From Planctomycetaceae bacterium (GTDB taxonomy: Bacteria; Planctomycetota; Planctomycetia; Pirellulales; Pirellulaceae), in the NCBI GenBank assembly GCA_018660825.1, contig JABJJO010000026.1, forward strand, positions 1 through 62,832: a DNA stretch of 62,832 nucleotides, read 5' to 3'. Positions 1 to 11,900 of this stretch are shown piece by piece. Positions within the stretch are counted from its first letter, which is position 1, and each line of letters starts with the position of its first letter. The notes under the pieces were generated by a model that had not been told where the DNA came from, did not search any database, and worked only from the letters and a program-made list of their open reading frames with translations. The translations under genes and the position numbers were made by a program.

Positions 1-12
1 CAAATGCCTCAG

Positions 13-85
13 TGCCCCCACTAGGACTCGAACCTAGAACCCTCTGATTAAGAGTCAGATGCTCTGCCAGTTGAGCTATAGGGGC
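13..85 (-). tRNA. tRNA-Lys (anticodon CTT)
   Basis: Read on the minus strand this is a complete 73-nt cloverleaf. The 7-bp acceptor stem starts GCCCCTA and closes with TGGGGGC, followed by discriminator A. The anticodon arm is TCTGA / CTCTTAA / TCAGA, which puts CTT at positions 34-36 and decodes AAG. The T arm carries GGTTCGAGTCC. CCA is not encoded. No clear terminator is visible in the 12 bases left before the window edge. Confidence 0.97.
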
Positions 86-169
86 TTTTGATGATAACGA
101 TCAATCGACCAAAAATATCAAACGCAGGTCTATCGTAACCTACCAGACGATTCTGCCCAAGGGGTAGAT

Positions 170-2035
170 TTACTCCTCAGATACGTCGAATCCTAATTGA
201 TGCAACTTGCGATATAAGTTCGACCGATGGACTCCCAGATGCTTGGCCACTTCTGTCATGTTACCGCCTAAACGCTTGATCTGCGCTTGAATATACTGCA
301 TCTGAAATTCGCGAGTTGCATCGTTTAACGATAACTCTAAGGATACCTGAGGGCCACCACCGCCAGGGGCGACCACAAAATCTAAGTCATCCCCTTCCAC
401 CGTATCACCATCGGTCAAATAAACTAATCGCTCCACAACATTGCGTAACTCGCGCACATTTCCTGGCCAGGTATGGGCTAATAGTCGCTTGCGAGCACTA
501 GCCTTAAGCCGCGGTACATTGCGGCGTGCCTTGACCGATAACTCCCTTAAAAAATGCTCCGCTAACAACACAATGTCCTCGCCCCGCAATCGTAAAGCTG
601 GTACCTCCAGCGTGACGACATTCAGCCGAAAAAACAAATCCTCGCGAAACGTCTTGCCACGCACCATCTCTGCTAAATCTTGATTCGTGGCTGCGATCAC
701 TCGAGTGTCAATTCGAATCGGTGTGGATCCGCCCACTCGGACAACCTCCTTGGCCTCAAGCACTCGCAGTAATTTTGCTTGCCCTGCTAAACTCATATCA
801 CCAATCTCGTCTAATAGCAAAGTCCCGTTCGTCGCCAATTCAAACTTGCCCACTCGGTCCTCATGCGCATCGGTAAAGGCACCTCGCACGTGACCAAACA
901 ATTCGCTCTCTAGTAATGTCTCGCTCAATGCCGCACAATTCACAGCAACAATTGGCTCCCCGTTGCGACCACTTTCGTAATGTACCAATTGGCTGACAAC
1001 CTCTTTCCCAGTTCCATTTTCACCTAAGATCAAAATGGACAAGTCAGTATCTGCAATGCGATGGATCGTCGATTTCAAGGCGACCATCTGCGGCGAATCG
1101 CCGATTAAATCAAGCTCTTGCGCTGCTTCCGCCGCGATCACACTACGACTTGATATCAACTGTTCAATCTGTCGTGTAGTTTGTAAGGCCGACATGATAT
1201 GACTAGCTAATTCTTCCAGAACGACAAGATCGTTAGAGGTGAAAATACCGTCTTGTTTATTGAGGACCTGTAACGCTCCGAGGATCTCAGCAGCTTCGTT
1301 TTTAAGAGGGCAGCAGATCAAGTTGCGTGTTACGAAATCCAATTCGCTGTCGACGTCACGATTGATTTGTCCAGCACCTTCAATCTCGTCCACTCGCAAT
1401 GAGTCACCCGTACGGACCACTTCACCGACTACTCCGGCATTTTCCGGCACGCGCAGTTCACCACCCTCAACGCCTAACGCGGGGCGAGCAACAAGTTCAT
1501 GGTTGTCTTGGTCCCACAAGAATAAACTCGCGCGCTCCGCGCCCAGTAACGTTGCCGAAGCCTTTACAATTTCAGTAACTAATTCATCCGTCTCCTTGAT
1601 TCCGTGCCACTGAGCTGCAATCGCGAGAATCGTCTCAGCTCGTAATGCTCGATCCGCCAGTTGTTTATACTGAGACCAACTACTAATCGCCGTGAACAAG
1701 GGTTCGCGAATATCGTTGATAATGGCGCCCAGTCGTTGGGGGTCAGCACACTCCAGCGACAACACCTGCTGTTGATTGCCCGTGGTAAGTTGTTGTGAAT
1801 TGGGGATGCAGGCCCAGGCATCAGTCAACTGAATTTCAATACCGTCGAGCGATGACTGTAGCGTGTCCTCGGGAGGCAATGATCGATCTCCCGCTTGGCC
1901 AAGTACAAGCCAGCGCACCCCATCCGCTGATTGAATTGCTGCTGATGTGCATCCCAATTGGTCGACTAGTAATTGACATAGTTGCTCAGGATAATTAGGT
2001 TCAACTATCGACAATTCAAGTATTTCATCAATCAT
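170..2035 (-). CDS. sigma-54-type transcriptional activator (GAF, AAA+, Fis HTH)
   Basis: A 621-residue NtrC/NifA-type enhancer-binding regulator. A poorly conserved N-terminal region is followed by a GAF-like sensor domain (about 135-285), the AAA+ domain (about 310-550) with Walker A GENGTGKE (338-345) and Walker B LLLDEIGD (about 406-413), and a C-terminal Fis-type helix-turn-helix (about 585-615, containing HLGVHRSNLYRKL). I chose the ATG at 2035 because AGGAG lies 8 nt upstream. The reading frame extends 7 codons further upstream without such a site. The sigma-54-contacting loop, canonically GAFTGA, reads GAFTDA (about 385-390). GAF domains bind small ligands in this family, but the ligand here cannot be inferred. 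It is divergent from the RND exporter gene, which is a possible target. Confidence 0.92.
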   Translation of the reverse strand: MIDEILELSIVEPNYPEQLCQLLVDQLGCTSAAIQSADGVRWLVLGQAGDRSLPPEDTLQSSLDGIEIQLTDAWACIPNSQQLTTGNQQQVLSLECADPQRLGAIINDIREPLFTAISSWSQYKQLADRALRAETILAIAAQWHGIKETDELVTEIVKASATLLGAERASLFLWDQDNHELVARPALGVEGGELRVPENAGVVGEVVRTGDSLRVDEIEGAGQINRDVDSELDFVTRNLICCPLKNEAAEILGALQVLNKQDGIFTSNDLVVLEELASHIMSALQTTRQIEQLISSRSVIAAEAAQELDLIGDSPQMVALKSTIHRIADTDLSILILGENGTGKEVVSQLVHYESGRNGEPIVAVNCAALSETLLESELFGHVRGAFTDAHEDRVGKFELATNGTLLLDEIGDMSLAGQAKLLRVLEAKEVVRVGGSTPIRIDTRVIAATNQDLAEMVRGKTFREDLFFRLNVVTLEVPALRLRGEDIVLLAEHFLRELSVKARRNVPRLKASARKRLLAHTWPGNVRELRNVVERLVYLTDGDTVEGDDLDFVVAPGGGGPQVSLELSLNDATREFQMQYIQAQIKRLGGNMTEVAKHLGVHRSNLYRKLHQLGFDVSEE

Positions 2036-2177
2036 ATTACAGGCTCCTGTTGTCATTATGATAACATAAGCAGCGTTTGAGGTGGCGTTTGTCTAATTTC
2101 CTTGATGATAACGTCCGCCGGGTTTATTCTTATATTTTTAACTGCTTCCTAGTACCTCTCCAAGTCGCGTGCGATTT

Positions 2178-4400
2178 ATGTCTGCCATCTTCTATTCAGC
2201 TCTAAAATCACTTTATCAGCGACAGCGTTGGTTTTTAATGGTGTTTGTAGTTGTCTTAACGGTCATCGCTGCCAGAGGTTATCAAGATTTTGGGTTCGAT
2301 AATGAAGCCCGCGGATTGTTCCGCACAAGCGACTCGGCCTTTGACAAGCTAGAGGAAATATTCGAGCAATTTCGACCTGACGAAAATGATTGCTTGGTTG
2401 TCATCGAAGCGGGCGAGGGCGGTTTTTTTAACGCGAGATCGATGAAGCAACTCCGTCAACTGCAACAACAGTTAGTGCAAATACCGTTAATCACAAATGT
2501 ACTGTCGCCATTGTCTCCTGAGATGATTGTGTGCAAAGAACTACCGCAAGCGTTGATCCCTGCTGTTGCATTGGAAGCGGTAGATTGGCAACAGGTTCAG
2601 CGGGATGCACATCAACATCCGCTGGTTGCTGGAAATTTGTTAGCACTAGATGGGAAGCACATGTTGCTGATATTGCGAATGGGTAAACAGGATCTGCTTG
2701 TTAGCGATTACGAAACAAGCGTTGGGTCGATGCTAGACGTGATCGATCGTTGGAATACGACGGCCTCGCATGTAGCGGATTTAACGGGAATCCCCCCTGT
2801 TCGCGTCGAAGTGTTTCACAGCATCAAAACAGATACGCGCCACCTCATGTTGATCGGTTCGATTATTGGTGGCCTAGTTTCAATCTGCGTTTTTCGAAAT
2901 TGGGCGTTGGCCTTAATGACGTTTGTCGGAGCGTTGACTGGTGGCTTTTGGTCATTGGGTTTGTTGGGAGTGAAATTGAATCTGATCAGTACGATATTGC
3001 CAGTGTTGATTGTCGTGATTGGGTTAACAGATGCTGTGCACATTGTTTTTGATATTCGTGATTCAAGGATGCGGGGGATTAAACCCGTCCGCGCGTCTTG
3101 GCTCGCCGTTCGTCGACTCGGTATCGCCTGTGCCGGAACTTCCATCACCACAGCCATTGGGTTTGGTAGCCTCGCATTTAGCCAAATTGACGTGATCCGG
3201 CAGTTTGGGATTACGTGCGCGGTGGGCACTTTGATTACCTTCGTCGCCGTGATTTTGGTGGTGCCATTGTTAGCAGGTACAGTTTGGGTGGGTGGTGCTT
3301 ATCGCGGTAACCCGCCCCGGGAACGTGACATGATGCGCCGCTGGGGTGTGCAATACGCTGACTGGATATTGCAACATCGCCGTTGGATTCTTCTGGGATC
3401 GTTGCTCTTTATCAGCCTGTTGGTCGCCACAGCAACTCGTTTGTATCCCGATAGCCACATTTATGAATCATTGCCGACCAATAGCCGTAGTACCGTTGCG
3501 CTGCAAAAAATTGACGCGCAGTTTGGCGGGATCCTGAGTGCAATCATACTTGTCGAGTGGCAGTCAGAAAACGAATCAGATGAAGAGCGGGCAGTCGTTA
3601 TGTCGGCGGTCAAACAAGTGGTCACTGAGGTACATCGCGAACCAGATTTACATAATCCAATGTCGATTGTTAATTTTCGCGAGATGTTCTCATCCTGCAC
3701 TCTTTTAACGCTGCCTAAGACCATTGAAGCACAGTGGTTTCGAGAGGATATTGGCCGGGCGATTGTGGTGGCACGGATGCGTGATAAGGGCATCCACTTT
3801 CACCAGCAAATGCTTGTCGGATTTCGCGAGCAATTGTCCAAGGTTCAACAGCAACACGCTGGAATTGAGATAACGGTATCGGGGTCGGCGGTTGTGGCAA
3901 CACGGAACCTTTCCAAGATGATAACGGACTTAGTGAAATCGTTGGCTATCGCAGCGACGGTCATTTTTGTGGTGTTGACGTTTATGTTTCGTTCACTGCG
4001 TCTGGGGTTAGTAAGCCTCGTTCCCAATCTTCTACCGTTGTTATTTACGGCTGCATTTTTAGTGTGGACAGGGCAGGCGCTGCGATTAACAAGTGTCTTG
4101 TTGTTCACGGTCAGTTTGGGCATAGCAGTTGATGACACAATTCATTTTATCGTGCGTTATTTACGTGAGCGCAAAGCGGGGTTTTCCGTCGACGATGCGA
4201 TTCGGAATTCAATTGTTTCCGTAGGTGGAGCATTGCTGGTTAGCACATTTATTTTATTAGCAGGGTTTTCTGCTAGTGCGACAAGTGTTATGCCCCACAG
4301 TCAACTGTTTTCTCAACTAGCGTGCGTCGCGATCGTCATGGCGTTTCTTGGCGACATGGTATTATTACCAGCAATTCTGCGGTTTGTTGATGGTAAGTAA
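2178..4400 (+). CDS. RND superfamily (MMPL-type) exporter
   Basis: About 740 residues with the duplicated RND layout: one N-terminal membrane helix (about 19-33), an extracytoplasmic domain, a five-to-six helix bundle (about 220-375), another single helix (about 395-415), a second soluble domain, and a final bundle (about 590-735). The helices carry the acidic residues typical of the proton relay, in GLTDAVHI in the first half and GIAVDDTIHF in the second. This is the MMPL/HpnN-like branch, whose members move lipids or other hydrophobic molecules across the inner membrane; the substrate is unknown. The frame also allows a GTG three codons upstream (2169). Neither start has a clear Shine-Dalgarno, and ATG was preferred. 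It is transcribed away from the sigma-54 activator. Confidence 0.9.
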   Translation: MSAIFYSALKSLYQRQRWFLMVFVVVLTVIAARGYQDFGFDNEARGLFRTSDSAFDKLEEIFEQFRPDENDCLVVIEAGEGGFFNARSMKQLRQLQQQLVQIPLITNVLSPLSPEMIVCKELPQALIPAVALEAVDWQQVQRDAHQHPLVAGNLLALDGKHMLLILRMGKQDLLVSDYETSVGSMLDVIDRWNTTASHVADLTGIPPVRVEVFHSIKTDTRHLMLIGSIIGGLVSICVFRNWALALMTFVGALTGGFWSLGLLGVKLNLISTILPVLIVVIGLTDAVHIVFDIRDSRMRGIKPVRASWLAVRRLGIACAGTSITTAIGFGSLAFSQIDVIRQFGITCAVGTLITFVAVILVVPLLAGTVWVGGAYRGNPPRERDMMRRWGVQYADWILQHRRWILLGSLLFISLLVATATRLYPDSHIYESLPTNSRSTVALQKIDAQFGGILSAIILVEWQSENESDEERAVVMSAVKQVVTEVHREPDLHNPMSIVNFREMFSSCTLLTLPKTIEAQWFREDIGRAIVVARMRDKGIHFHQQMLVGFREQLSKVQQQHAGIEITVSGSAVVATRNLSKMITDLVKSLAIAATVIFVVLTFMFRSLRLGLVSLVPNLLPLLFTAAFLVWTGQALRLTSVLLFTVSLGIAVDDTIHFIVRYLRERKAGFSVDDAIRNSIVSVGGALLVSTFILLAGFSASATSVMPHSQLFSQLACVAIVMAFLGDMVLLPAILRFVDGK

Positions 4401-4481
4401 GGGGCGATCAACGAGATTCAGCGAGTCGTAGATACACGGCAGTCCGGCGGCATGGTTGCGCGTAATTGAAAGCAAGGCGAC

Positions 4482-4504
4482 GAATGCCGTACATAAGGGC
4501 ATTC
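4482..4504. terminator. hairpin between convergent genes, possible terminator
   Basis: Inverted repeat GAATGCC / GGCATTC (7 bp, 9-nt loop) lies between the 3' ends of the convergent RND and TPR genes. There is no U-run on either side, so this is at best a weak bidirectional terminator. Confidence 0.3.
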
Positions 4505-4532
4505 CCTTGGATGTGGTCACTGCCACAATCGA

Positions 4533-5531
4533 CTAAAGTTTCTCTTGAAAACTAACTGGTTGAACGCTAGTTTTGTTGCTCTTGCCTGGATTGAGGCGGA
4601 TGGCATTCGAATAATCCGACAACGCTTCGTCTTCATTTCCGAGGGCACGATAAGCGAGGCCACGGTTGTAGAATGCCATTGCGGATTCAGGATTGATGGT
4701 GATTGCTTGAGTGTAATCAGCAACGGCAGCCGCAAATCGTTTTTGACTTACATGAATTTCTGCGCGATTCATGTAAGCCATCTCGTGTTGATCATCAATG
4801 CGAATCGTTTCCGTGTAGTCGGCAATTGCTTCATCAAATTGACCCGAATTGTTAAACATCACAGCTCGGTTAAAGTATGTATTAGTGCTTTCCGCGTCGA
4901 CTTTGATCGCTTGGGTTAAGTCAACAATTGATTTTTCAATCTGTCCTTGGTTGGCGTAAGCAAGTGCGCGGTTATTGTATGCTTCCGCAAAACTTGGATT
5001 GATGCGAATCGCTTCACTGTAGTTTGAGATCGCGCGGTCGAAAGCGTTCATGTTGGCAAATGCCATGCCGCGGCGGTTAAAGGTTGCTGTGTTGGTTGCA
5101 TCGAGCTGCAGGATATATGCGTAATCCGCCATTTCTCCGTCGATGTTGCCTTTGAGCGAGAAAGATGTCCCGCGTTTGTAAAAGGCATCAATTGATTTAG
5201 GATCTAATCGAATAGCAGCCGTGTAACATGCGATGGCTGTATCGATATCACCTTTAGCGAGAAATGTGTCACCTTTTTCAATCTCCACGTCGCGTTGTTC
5301 ATAAGCTTTGAGGTTCGCGCGGATTACCTGCAAGTCAGCGTTGGATTCCGCAGGTAGTGTTGTTGGTGATTCAATCGATTTGAGTGGTTGTTGTTGACCC
5401 GACGTTGCCGAATACTCAGTGGGAAAAGGGTTGAGTATCTTTTTCAACTGGACAGTATCCATCGACGCACATCCTACACAGAGAATACACATATAAGTTG
5501 ATATTGATGGAATAAGTTGTCGTACCTTCAT
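4533..5531 (-). CDS. TPR-repeat lipoprotein
   Basis: A 332-residue protein starting with a short signal sequence that ends in a lipobox-like LCVGC around residue 20, so it is probably a membrane-anchored lipoprotein. The rest, from about residue 80, is a run of 34-residue tetratricopeptide repeats, with A-x-x-x-Y-x-x-A-I-x-x-x-P repeated about seven times (for example FDRAISNYSEAIRINPSFAEAYNNRALAY). TPR arrays are protein-protein scaffolds; the partner is unknown. The start at 5531 is supported by AAGGGGAAAG directly upstream. The longer frame from 5621 would bury the signal peptide. It ends convergently with the RND gene. Confidence 0.88.
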   Translation of the reverse strand: MKVRQLIPSISTYMCILCVGCASMDTVQLKKILNPFPTEYSATSGQQQPLKSIESPTTLPAESNADLQVIRANLKAYEQRDVEIEKGDTFLAKGDIDTAIACYTAAIRLDPKSIDAFYKRGTSFSLKGNIDGEMADYAYILQLDATNTATFNRRGMAFANMNAFDRAISNYSEAIRINPSFAEAYNNRALAYANQGQIEKSIVDLTQAIKVDAESTNTYFNRAVMFNNSGQFDEAIADYTETIRIDDQHEMAYMNRAEIHVSQKRFAAAVADYTQAITINPESAMAFYNRGLAYRALGNEDEALSDYSNAIRLNPGKSNKTSVQPVSFQEKL

Positions 5532-5934
5532 GTCTTTCCCCTTAGGCCGAGACGATGTTTGTTGCTGCATTAATGGATGGGGTAGTGTTCTATAAGTGTA
5601 AAGAAAAACCCTATGAATCAATATTCGGCGTCTAGAACCCGAATCTTCAGTAAAATCGGATTAACCCGTTCAGGTGGTACCATTTAACATCAAGTGGTTC
5701 GTAAAACACTGTCTGGAGGAGTGCAATATGAGTCTTTTTTGAACGTATGTTCCGTAGACTACCCAAGTTGTAATTCCGCTTGTAGCATTTTATGTACAAA
5801 AACAACCTGGGACGTACGAATTTTATTGATTGCAGTTTACTTGCTCGGTAGGTTATTCTTGCTTTTGTAGTTATCACACTACCGATACGACAACTATGTT
5901 GCATTGATATTTCTCAGGCCTCAGCGACACCCTC
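5532..5934. other. intergenic region between divergent genes, nothing recognised
   Basis: About 400 bases lie between the start of the TPR lipoprotein gene (minus) and the giant membrane protein gene (plus). It must carry promoters for both, but I see no convincing -35/-10 pair, repeat or RNA structure. The only long frame inside (minus strand, 85 residues) has no Shine-Dalgarno and no protein-like composition. Confidence 0.5.
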
Positions 5935-8900
5935 ATGAATTTAGAAACGCTACTTCCTTTATATGCAGACTGGTTCATTTTTGAATTATTGGAATTCTTA
6001 ATTGAAGACGGTGGTGGTTGTTGTTGCTTTATGCTTGTGGGGGTAGTGCTTATTATTCTGATGATCGTCGGCAATAACCGCAAACAGACTACGGCAAAGC
6101 AGCAGGAGTCTGCGGATAGCGCAGATCTGCTGTGCGTTAAATGCAATATGATTAGTTCAAAATCGGCCCATTTTTGCTCGAAATGTGGCGCTGCTTTTGC
6201 CACCGATTTGACACCTGGCAGTTTTTATGACGCCCTCCGCCGCCGCGTAAGTAACTGGAGTCAATGGGGCTGGTTCAACCCAGCTGAAATTGAACAACTA
6301 GAGAAAATTGTTGCGCAGGACGAAGAAGTCTTCAATCGTACGACAACTTCGCCGACTGAGCCGCAGTCGGAATTTTTACCGGAGTCGCCTGTTCCGGCGG
6401 TTACGCCCGTAGTCCCCACAACGGTGAGACCTGACCTACCACAAGAAGTAATACCAAATGTGACACGTACTGCTGCTGAGTTGACGAACTTGGTTCCCTC
6501 TATACAACCGACTCCCACTCCGCTACCAGCGACTCCCGCTCCGCCGGCACGCAAACTTTCAGACATATTGCGTGCGTTTATGGATGAGAGCAATATCAAA
6601 GTTGGCGAGTTCATCAGCGGTTTGTTGATTGTGTTTGGATCGGTTGGTTTAGTTGTCACGTTAAATCAACAATTCAAAGATGAAATCGCTTATCTCCCCT
6701 CCGCGGTGTTCATGACGATCGTCGCTCTGTTTCATTTGCTCGGCATCTATTCCTACAAAAAATGGAACCTAGCATCATCAAGCCGAGTCATTCTTTATAT
6801 TGCAAATCTGTTAATACCGTTGAATGTGCTCGCGGCGTCTTTAAATGAAACGTTACCGAATACCGAAGGGATGCTTTTTTACTTGGCCGTTTTGATCGGC
6901 GTTGTTGGTTTCAGCACGATGAGTTATTACAGTGCTAAAGTGCTTGCCCCCAATCGGTTTTGGCCCATTATCTTAGCAGTTTTAGGACCGGCATTTTTTC
7001 AGATCATTGTAAAGCTGGTAATCGACGCGTCCGCAACGGATTCGGTGATGTTGGTCGCGGGATTACTAATGGCACCGCTGGCACTCGTTAGTTTTGCAAT
7101 CTTGGCAGAACATCGTCATTTTCGGAAGTCGGCACAAGTCAACAACGAGGATGTGATCAGTTTATTGCGTGTCCTTTCTCTTGGTGTCTTTTCACTCGGG
7201 GCCTGCATCGCAGTCTTATTCTCCAAAGTCGATTCGTCCGAATCGGCCATAAACTTAGCGCAACAACTTGCGACGCCCTTCATCATCATTTGCTTTATGG
7301 TAGTTTCTTCAGGTTCCCTGATTAACCGTCGCTTGCAAGGCCAGGAATCACTCCGCTTGAAAATGGTCGGGTCGTGGATGGTTGTGACAGGCGCGATGGG
7401 GATCATCGGGGGGTTCTTCATGGCGGTCCCTAATATTAACGCCATGTTCATAACAGCTTTTGTGGCTGCGGCATTGTCCTATGTGTTTGCTAAAGTAAGT
7501 CGACTACCAGTCTTGGCTACCTCCGCAACACTCTGCACCGCGTTTGCCGCTTGGTGTTTGTTTGTGAAATTTGATGCCTCGGGTCCTGTGGAGTTTTCCA
7601 GCAAACAACTTTTGAATTTGTTCTTTCACGGTTACCACCCACTAATATTGACCGCAATCGCAATTGGGACATTGATCTATCATCACCTGCAAGCGACTGC
7701 TGATGAAACCGGTGACGCATCATCTGACCTAAACGCTACGGCGAAATCTATCGGAACACGAGTTCTCGCGACACTTACGAGCTTACGTGCATTTGAATTT
7801 GGTTTTTTTCTTGACCATCGTGACAATCCATCGAATGACAGATTGGCTAATACAGAGGACAACAATCAGCAACGTATTGTAGCTGTGCCTGTAGCAAATG
7901 CGGGTGTTGCCGGGTCTTTGCTATTAGCGGCACTTGGTTTGTTTATCGCTGGTGTTTGCTCAATTTTCTATCGTGATCAACCGGCCACGGATTTAACACT
8001 GATTGTGTTTGCGACATATACCGTTGGGCTACTATTTGCGACGACAAGGACAGATAGCCGCTTAATCAGCTTGGCATCGTTAGGGCTGTTGTTTGTGTGC
8101 TGGTTAAAAGCAGTTAACACACAATGCTGGCCAGCTTGGAACAACCTAGCGGTGATTGATAAATTCGGAATCGTCTCTTTAGGCATGTTTATTAGTTCGA
8201 TTGTCTTGCTCGGCACCATGTGTATTTTGAGGTATCGGCGGTTCGGTAGTCTTAATGAGACTCACCGCAGTGTCGCGTACCTTAATCTAATTGGTAGCGG
8301 TATGGTGTGGTATTTTGTAACCGCAATTTTTACGGTAAGCCATCTTTATCTCGCCGCGGGAGTGTATCAAACCTCTTTGGTGCATTCTCTAATTCTAACC
8401 ATTGGTATTGTCGTCATCGCTTTGTGTTATGTCACGGATTGGACTTGGATGTTCGTGCAAATCCAAGGCATGCTGACCGTTGCCATGGCGGTTACCGTCG
8501 CAATGTTTATTCGGCAAGAAGAATTTATGTTGACCTCGATGGACCATCTACGCGCACAGTTAATTGCGATTTCGGTGGGCATGATTTTTTGGGTGATCCT
8601 TCGCAAGCATTGCCAACAATCTTCCCAGCTCAAGAAGATTGTCTTGACTGACATGATGTACGTCGATTTTGTAGTGCAAATATTTGCTTCCATAGCGATG
8701 TATTTGTTCTGGCTGAGTTCGTTGATTGAACCGCTACACATGACATATGTCAATTCAGCCATTCTCGATTCGCTGTCAGCGAACTTTGGTCACATCATCA
8801 ATCGTTGGGATTGGGTTTTATGGCTTACTACGCTGACTGCCTGGGCAATTGTTATCCCGGATCGACACCGCCGCATATCAAGTGTCTGTGGGTTATTGGT

Positions 8901-11900
8901 TTTCAGCGCTCTACCAATTTTAGTAGGCGATGATTTAATACGTCGATATGTTGCCAATGCGGGTGAGAGCGCTCAAGCGTTGCATCATTTTCTGAGATGG
9001 GGCTATGGTGTTTACGGGTTGATTATTTCTTTGATTGTATGTACGGATTTCGTTTGGTGGCGCAGACTACAAGCGATGTTCCCTCGATTTATGGACAATC
9101 AGGATGACAGATCGAGCGGTGCGCAGGCACAGGCAACGTGGAATATGCTGCGAATCCTCTCTTTGTTATCAGCAGCGTTACCTGTGGTCTTTCTGACGAT
9201 TGTGCATTACCTCCACGTCGTCGATCTTCGTTTTCGTTTAGCGAGAGTAACTCTGGACTCTATCTCAGAGCAGATATTGATGTCGGGTGGGTTTCCGATT
9301 TTTGACAGTTTCCCGGAATGGGCATTCGCCGGTCCACTGTTGTTGTTGATGGGAACGTCCTGGATCTATGCGATTCGGGATCGCCGTGACGCTTTCATCC
9401 TCTTAGGGTTTCTGTTTTGGCAGTTCGCCTGGATGTTTTTTGGCCTGATCGGTGTCTGGACAGATGACCATCGAGCAACTTTTAGTGAAGTGGTGGACGG
9501 TGCCCAATGGCTACTCGTCGGAATGGCCCTCTATGGAATTATGTGGAGTGGTTTGCGACGTTGGGTAACTAATCAGCAGCAAGTGGGTGATGTTGTACGG
9601 CTGGATTGGCGAACGGAGTTATTTAAAAGCGGCAATGCGAGTCGCTGGTTGTTTGTGTTTTCCTGGGTGTCGTTGGCACTTTACATGGCAGTCGCTGTCC
9701 TCGATGGATTTGTGCTACAACACCAAATCTCGGGAGATTATTGGATAGCGCGGCAGACTGCGTTCGCCTCGATTGGATCCTACGTCAGTTTAGCTTTGAT
9801 CGGTACGTCGTTGCTGCTTTCACCAGTGTCCTCACGCACAGATAAATCCGATTCTGACATGACGTGGTGTTTGATCGTGATGACTTTCAACGCTTTGGTA
9901 GCACATAGTTTAGTATCAACGACGCAATTCAAATCAGAATTCGTTGTGGTTAGTGATGTCCTATTGTTTCAGATGATTGGCTGGCTGTTTCTGGCGATCG
10001 GGTTAACTGTTGTGCTATGGCGACTGATTCCACGTTGGCAAAGTGAACTGACACCCTCACACGACGTCCATCAAGAAGCAGATGTCAGGGCAAATCGTTT
10101 CTTTGTTACCCTAAACATTATTAGCGGGCTCGTACTTATTGCTGCGTCGATGTTGTTGTTTGTTGAGCAATATTCGGATTGGTTGCTGATTGGAATGTTT
10201 GCCTCCATTACCATTTTGTTTGTAATGACACTGGCAGTTCTACAGAATGTACATTCCATCGTCTGGGTCACGTCGCTGACGGTAATAACGGTGGCAATAT
10301 GTTATCTGAAGTTATTAAATCCAGCTGGTCAGTTAGCCCACAGCTTCTTTAACGATCCGGTACAAGCGTTCATACTTGGACGTATAGAAATTGTCACTTT
10401 GGCGGTAATCGCGGTGATCATTTGGATTTCGGCTGGGCCTCTACGAAAGCTAGCTGGTGCCTTGGTACGTCCTGCGTCGACTTTACCGGAAATTGGGCGT
10501 TCGTTTATCTCACTTGCTGTTATTCTGTTGGCATTAAGTTCGATCTATATCTTAATGACTGGTACTTTGATATCTAGCAGCCAATCTCTGCATGTAGGTC
10601 AGGGGGAATGGGTCATTTTCTTGATTCCTCTTGGCAGTTTGTTCATTTATGGTCGTGATGCAGATTACGCAAGTTGGTTTCGCAGCGTCTACATCTTAGG
10701 TATTGCTTTAGTAGCAACGCTGTTAGCAATGTGGTTTGGATCCAGCAGTAATCTAGGGCAGCAACTGCAAGGCTTAATTGTGTTGTATGCGATTGCAGGT
10801 TATTTGGCTGCGTGGGGATTGGTTTATCGGTACCAAGACGTGGTGCGTACCGCGGTTGCAAGAATGGGTGTCGTCAATGTTCAACAACGCTTGCTCCAGC
10901 ACCGTCCATTAGCCTCACATGTGCAGTTGGTCGTCGGTGTTAGCGTGTGTAGCTGTGCCTGTTTGAGTACATTCATCCTGGATCCATCGGTACACATGGT
11001 TCATCGTTATTTTGTGATGATAATTCCTTTACTATTGGGCGTTGGCATGGAAGTGTTGCTGGATCGTACAGCGACCCATCGCCGAGATTTGTTGAGTTCC
11101 TTATGTTTAGCATCCTTATTGATCGTTCTCTGGGCAGATGTTGGGCCACTCGATTCCAATTTAGCGTGGCTGCGACGTATCAGCCGTGTTTTTATTGCGG
11201 GGTCGTTCACGGGTGGGGTCCTAGCTGTATTTTCACAGCAACTCACCCAACGATTTGAACATTGGTCAGCACAAATCAAACGGCTACAGCTGCAAGCAAT
11301 TATCGCAGCGGGTATTTCATTAGTCATAATGTTGTGCGTTAATTTTGCGTTTCGCAGTGATGCGCAGAGTCTGTCGCATATTGAAGTATGGTTGGCAGCG
11401 GCGTCGATCGTCATGTTGAGTGTTGCCTTAATCATTATAGCGATCAAACCCGATCATGATCCATTGGCGCTAGCGGATGATGCACGTCAGGTTTACGTCT
11501 ATTGCGCGGAGTTAATGGCGCTGTTATTAGCTGCTCATTTGTGGACAACACGTCCGGTATTATTTGGGAATTTCACGCAGTGGTGGCCGTTCATCTTGAT
11601 GGGATTAGCGTTTTTCGGTGCGATTGCATCTGAGGTTCTGCGGCGATCCAAAATCCGAGTGTTGGCCGAGCCAATCTACAACACGTCGTTTCTGTTACCA
11701 GCGGTGCCATTGCTTGGATTGATTTTATTCCAAGGTGACGGTCAAGGCTTATTTAGTGACTACAAGGTGTTGTTTTTGGGTGCGGCGTTACTGAACGTCA
11801 TGCTAGCCTTCTTTCGTCGATCATTTATGCATGCCCTGTTAGCGGCCCTAGCAGGCAACGCAAGTCTTTGGATGATGTTTGTGGGGCTGGATTTTGAGTT

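Noticed and set aside
2148-2158. CTTCCTAGTAC also occurring near 50850-50862
   Set aside because: An 11-bp match in an unrelated position relative to genes; treated as chance.
5647-5904. 85-residue frame on the minus strand in the 5532-5934 gap
   Set aside because: No Shine-Dalgarno, no recognisable domain and a composition unlike the neighbouring proteins.
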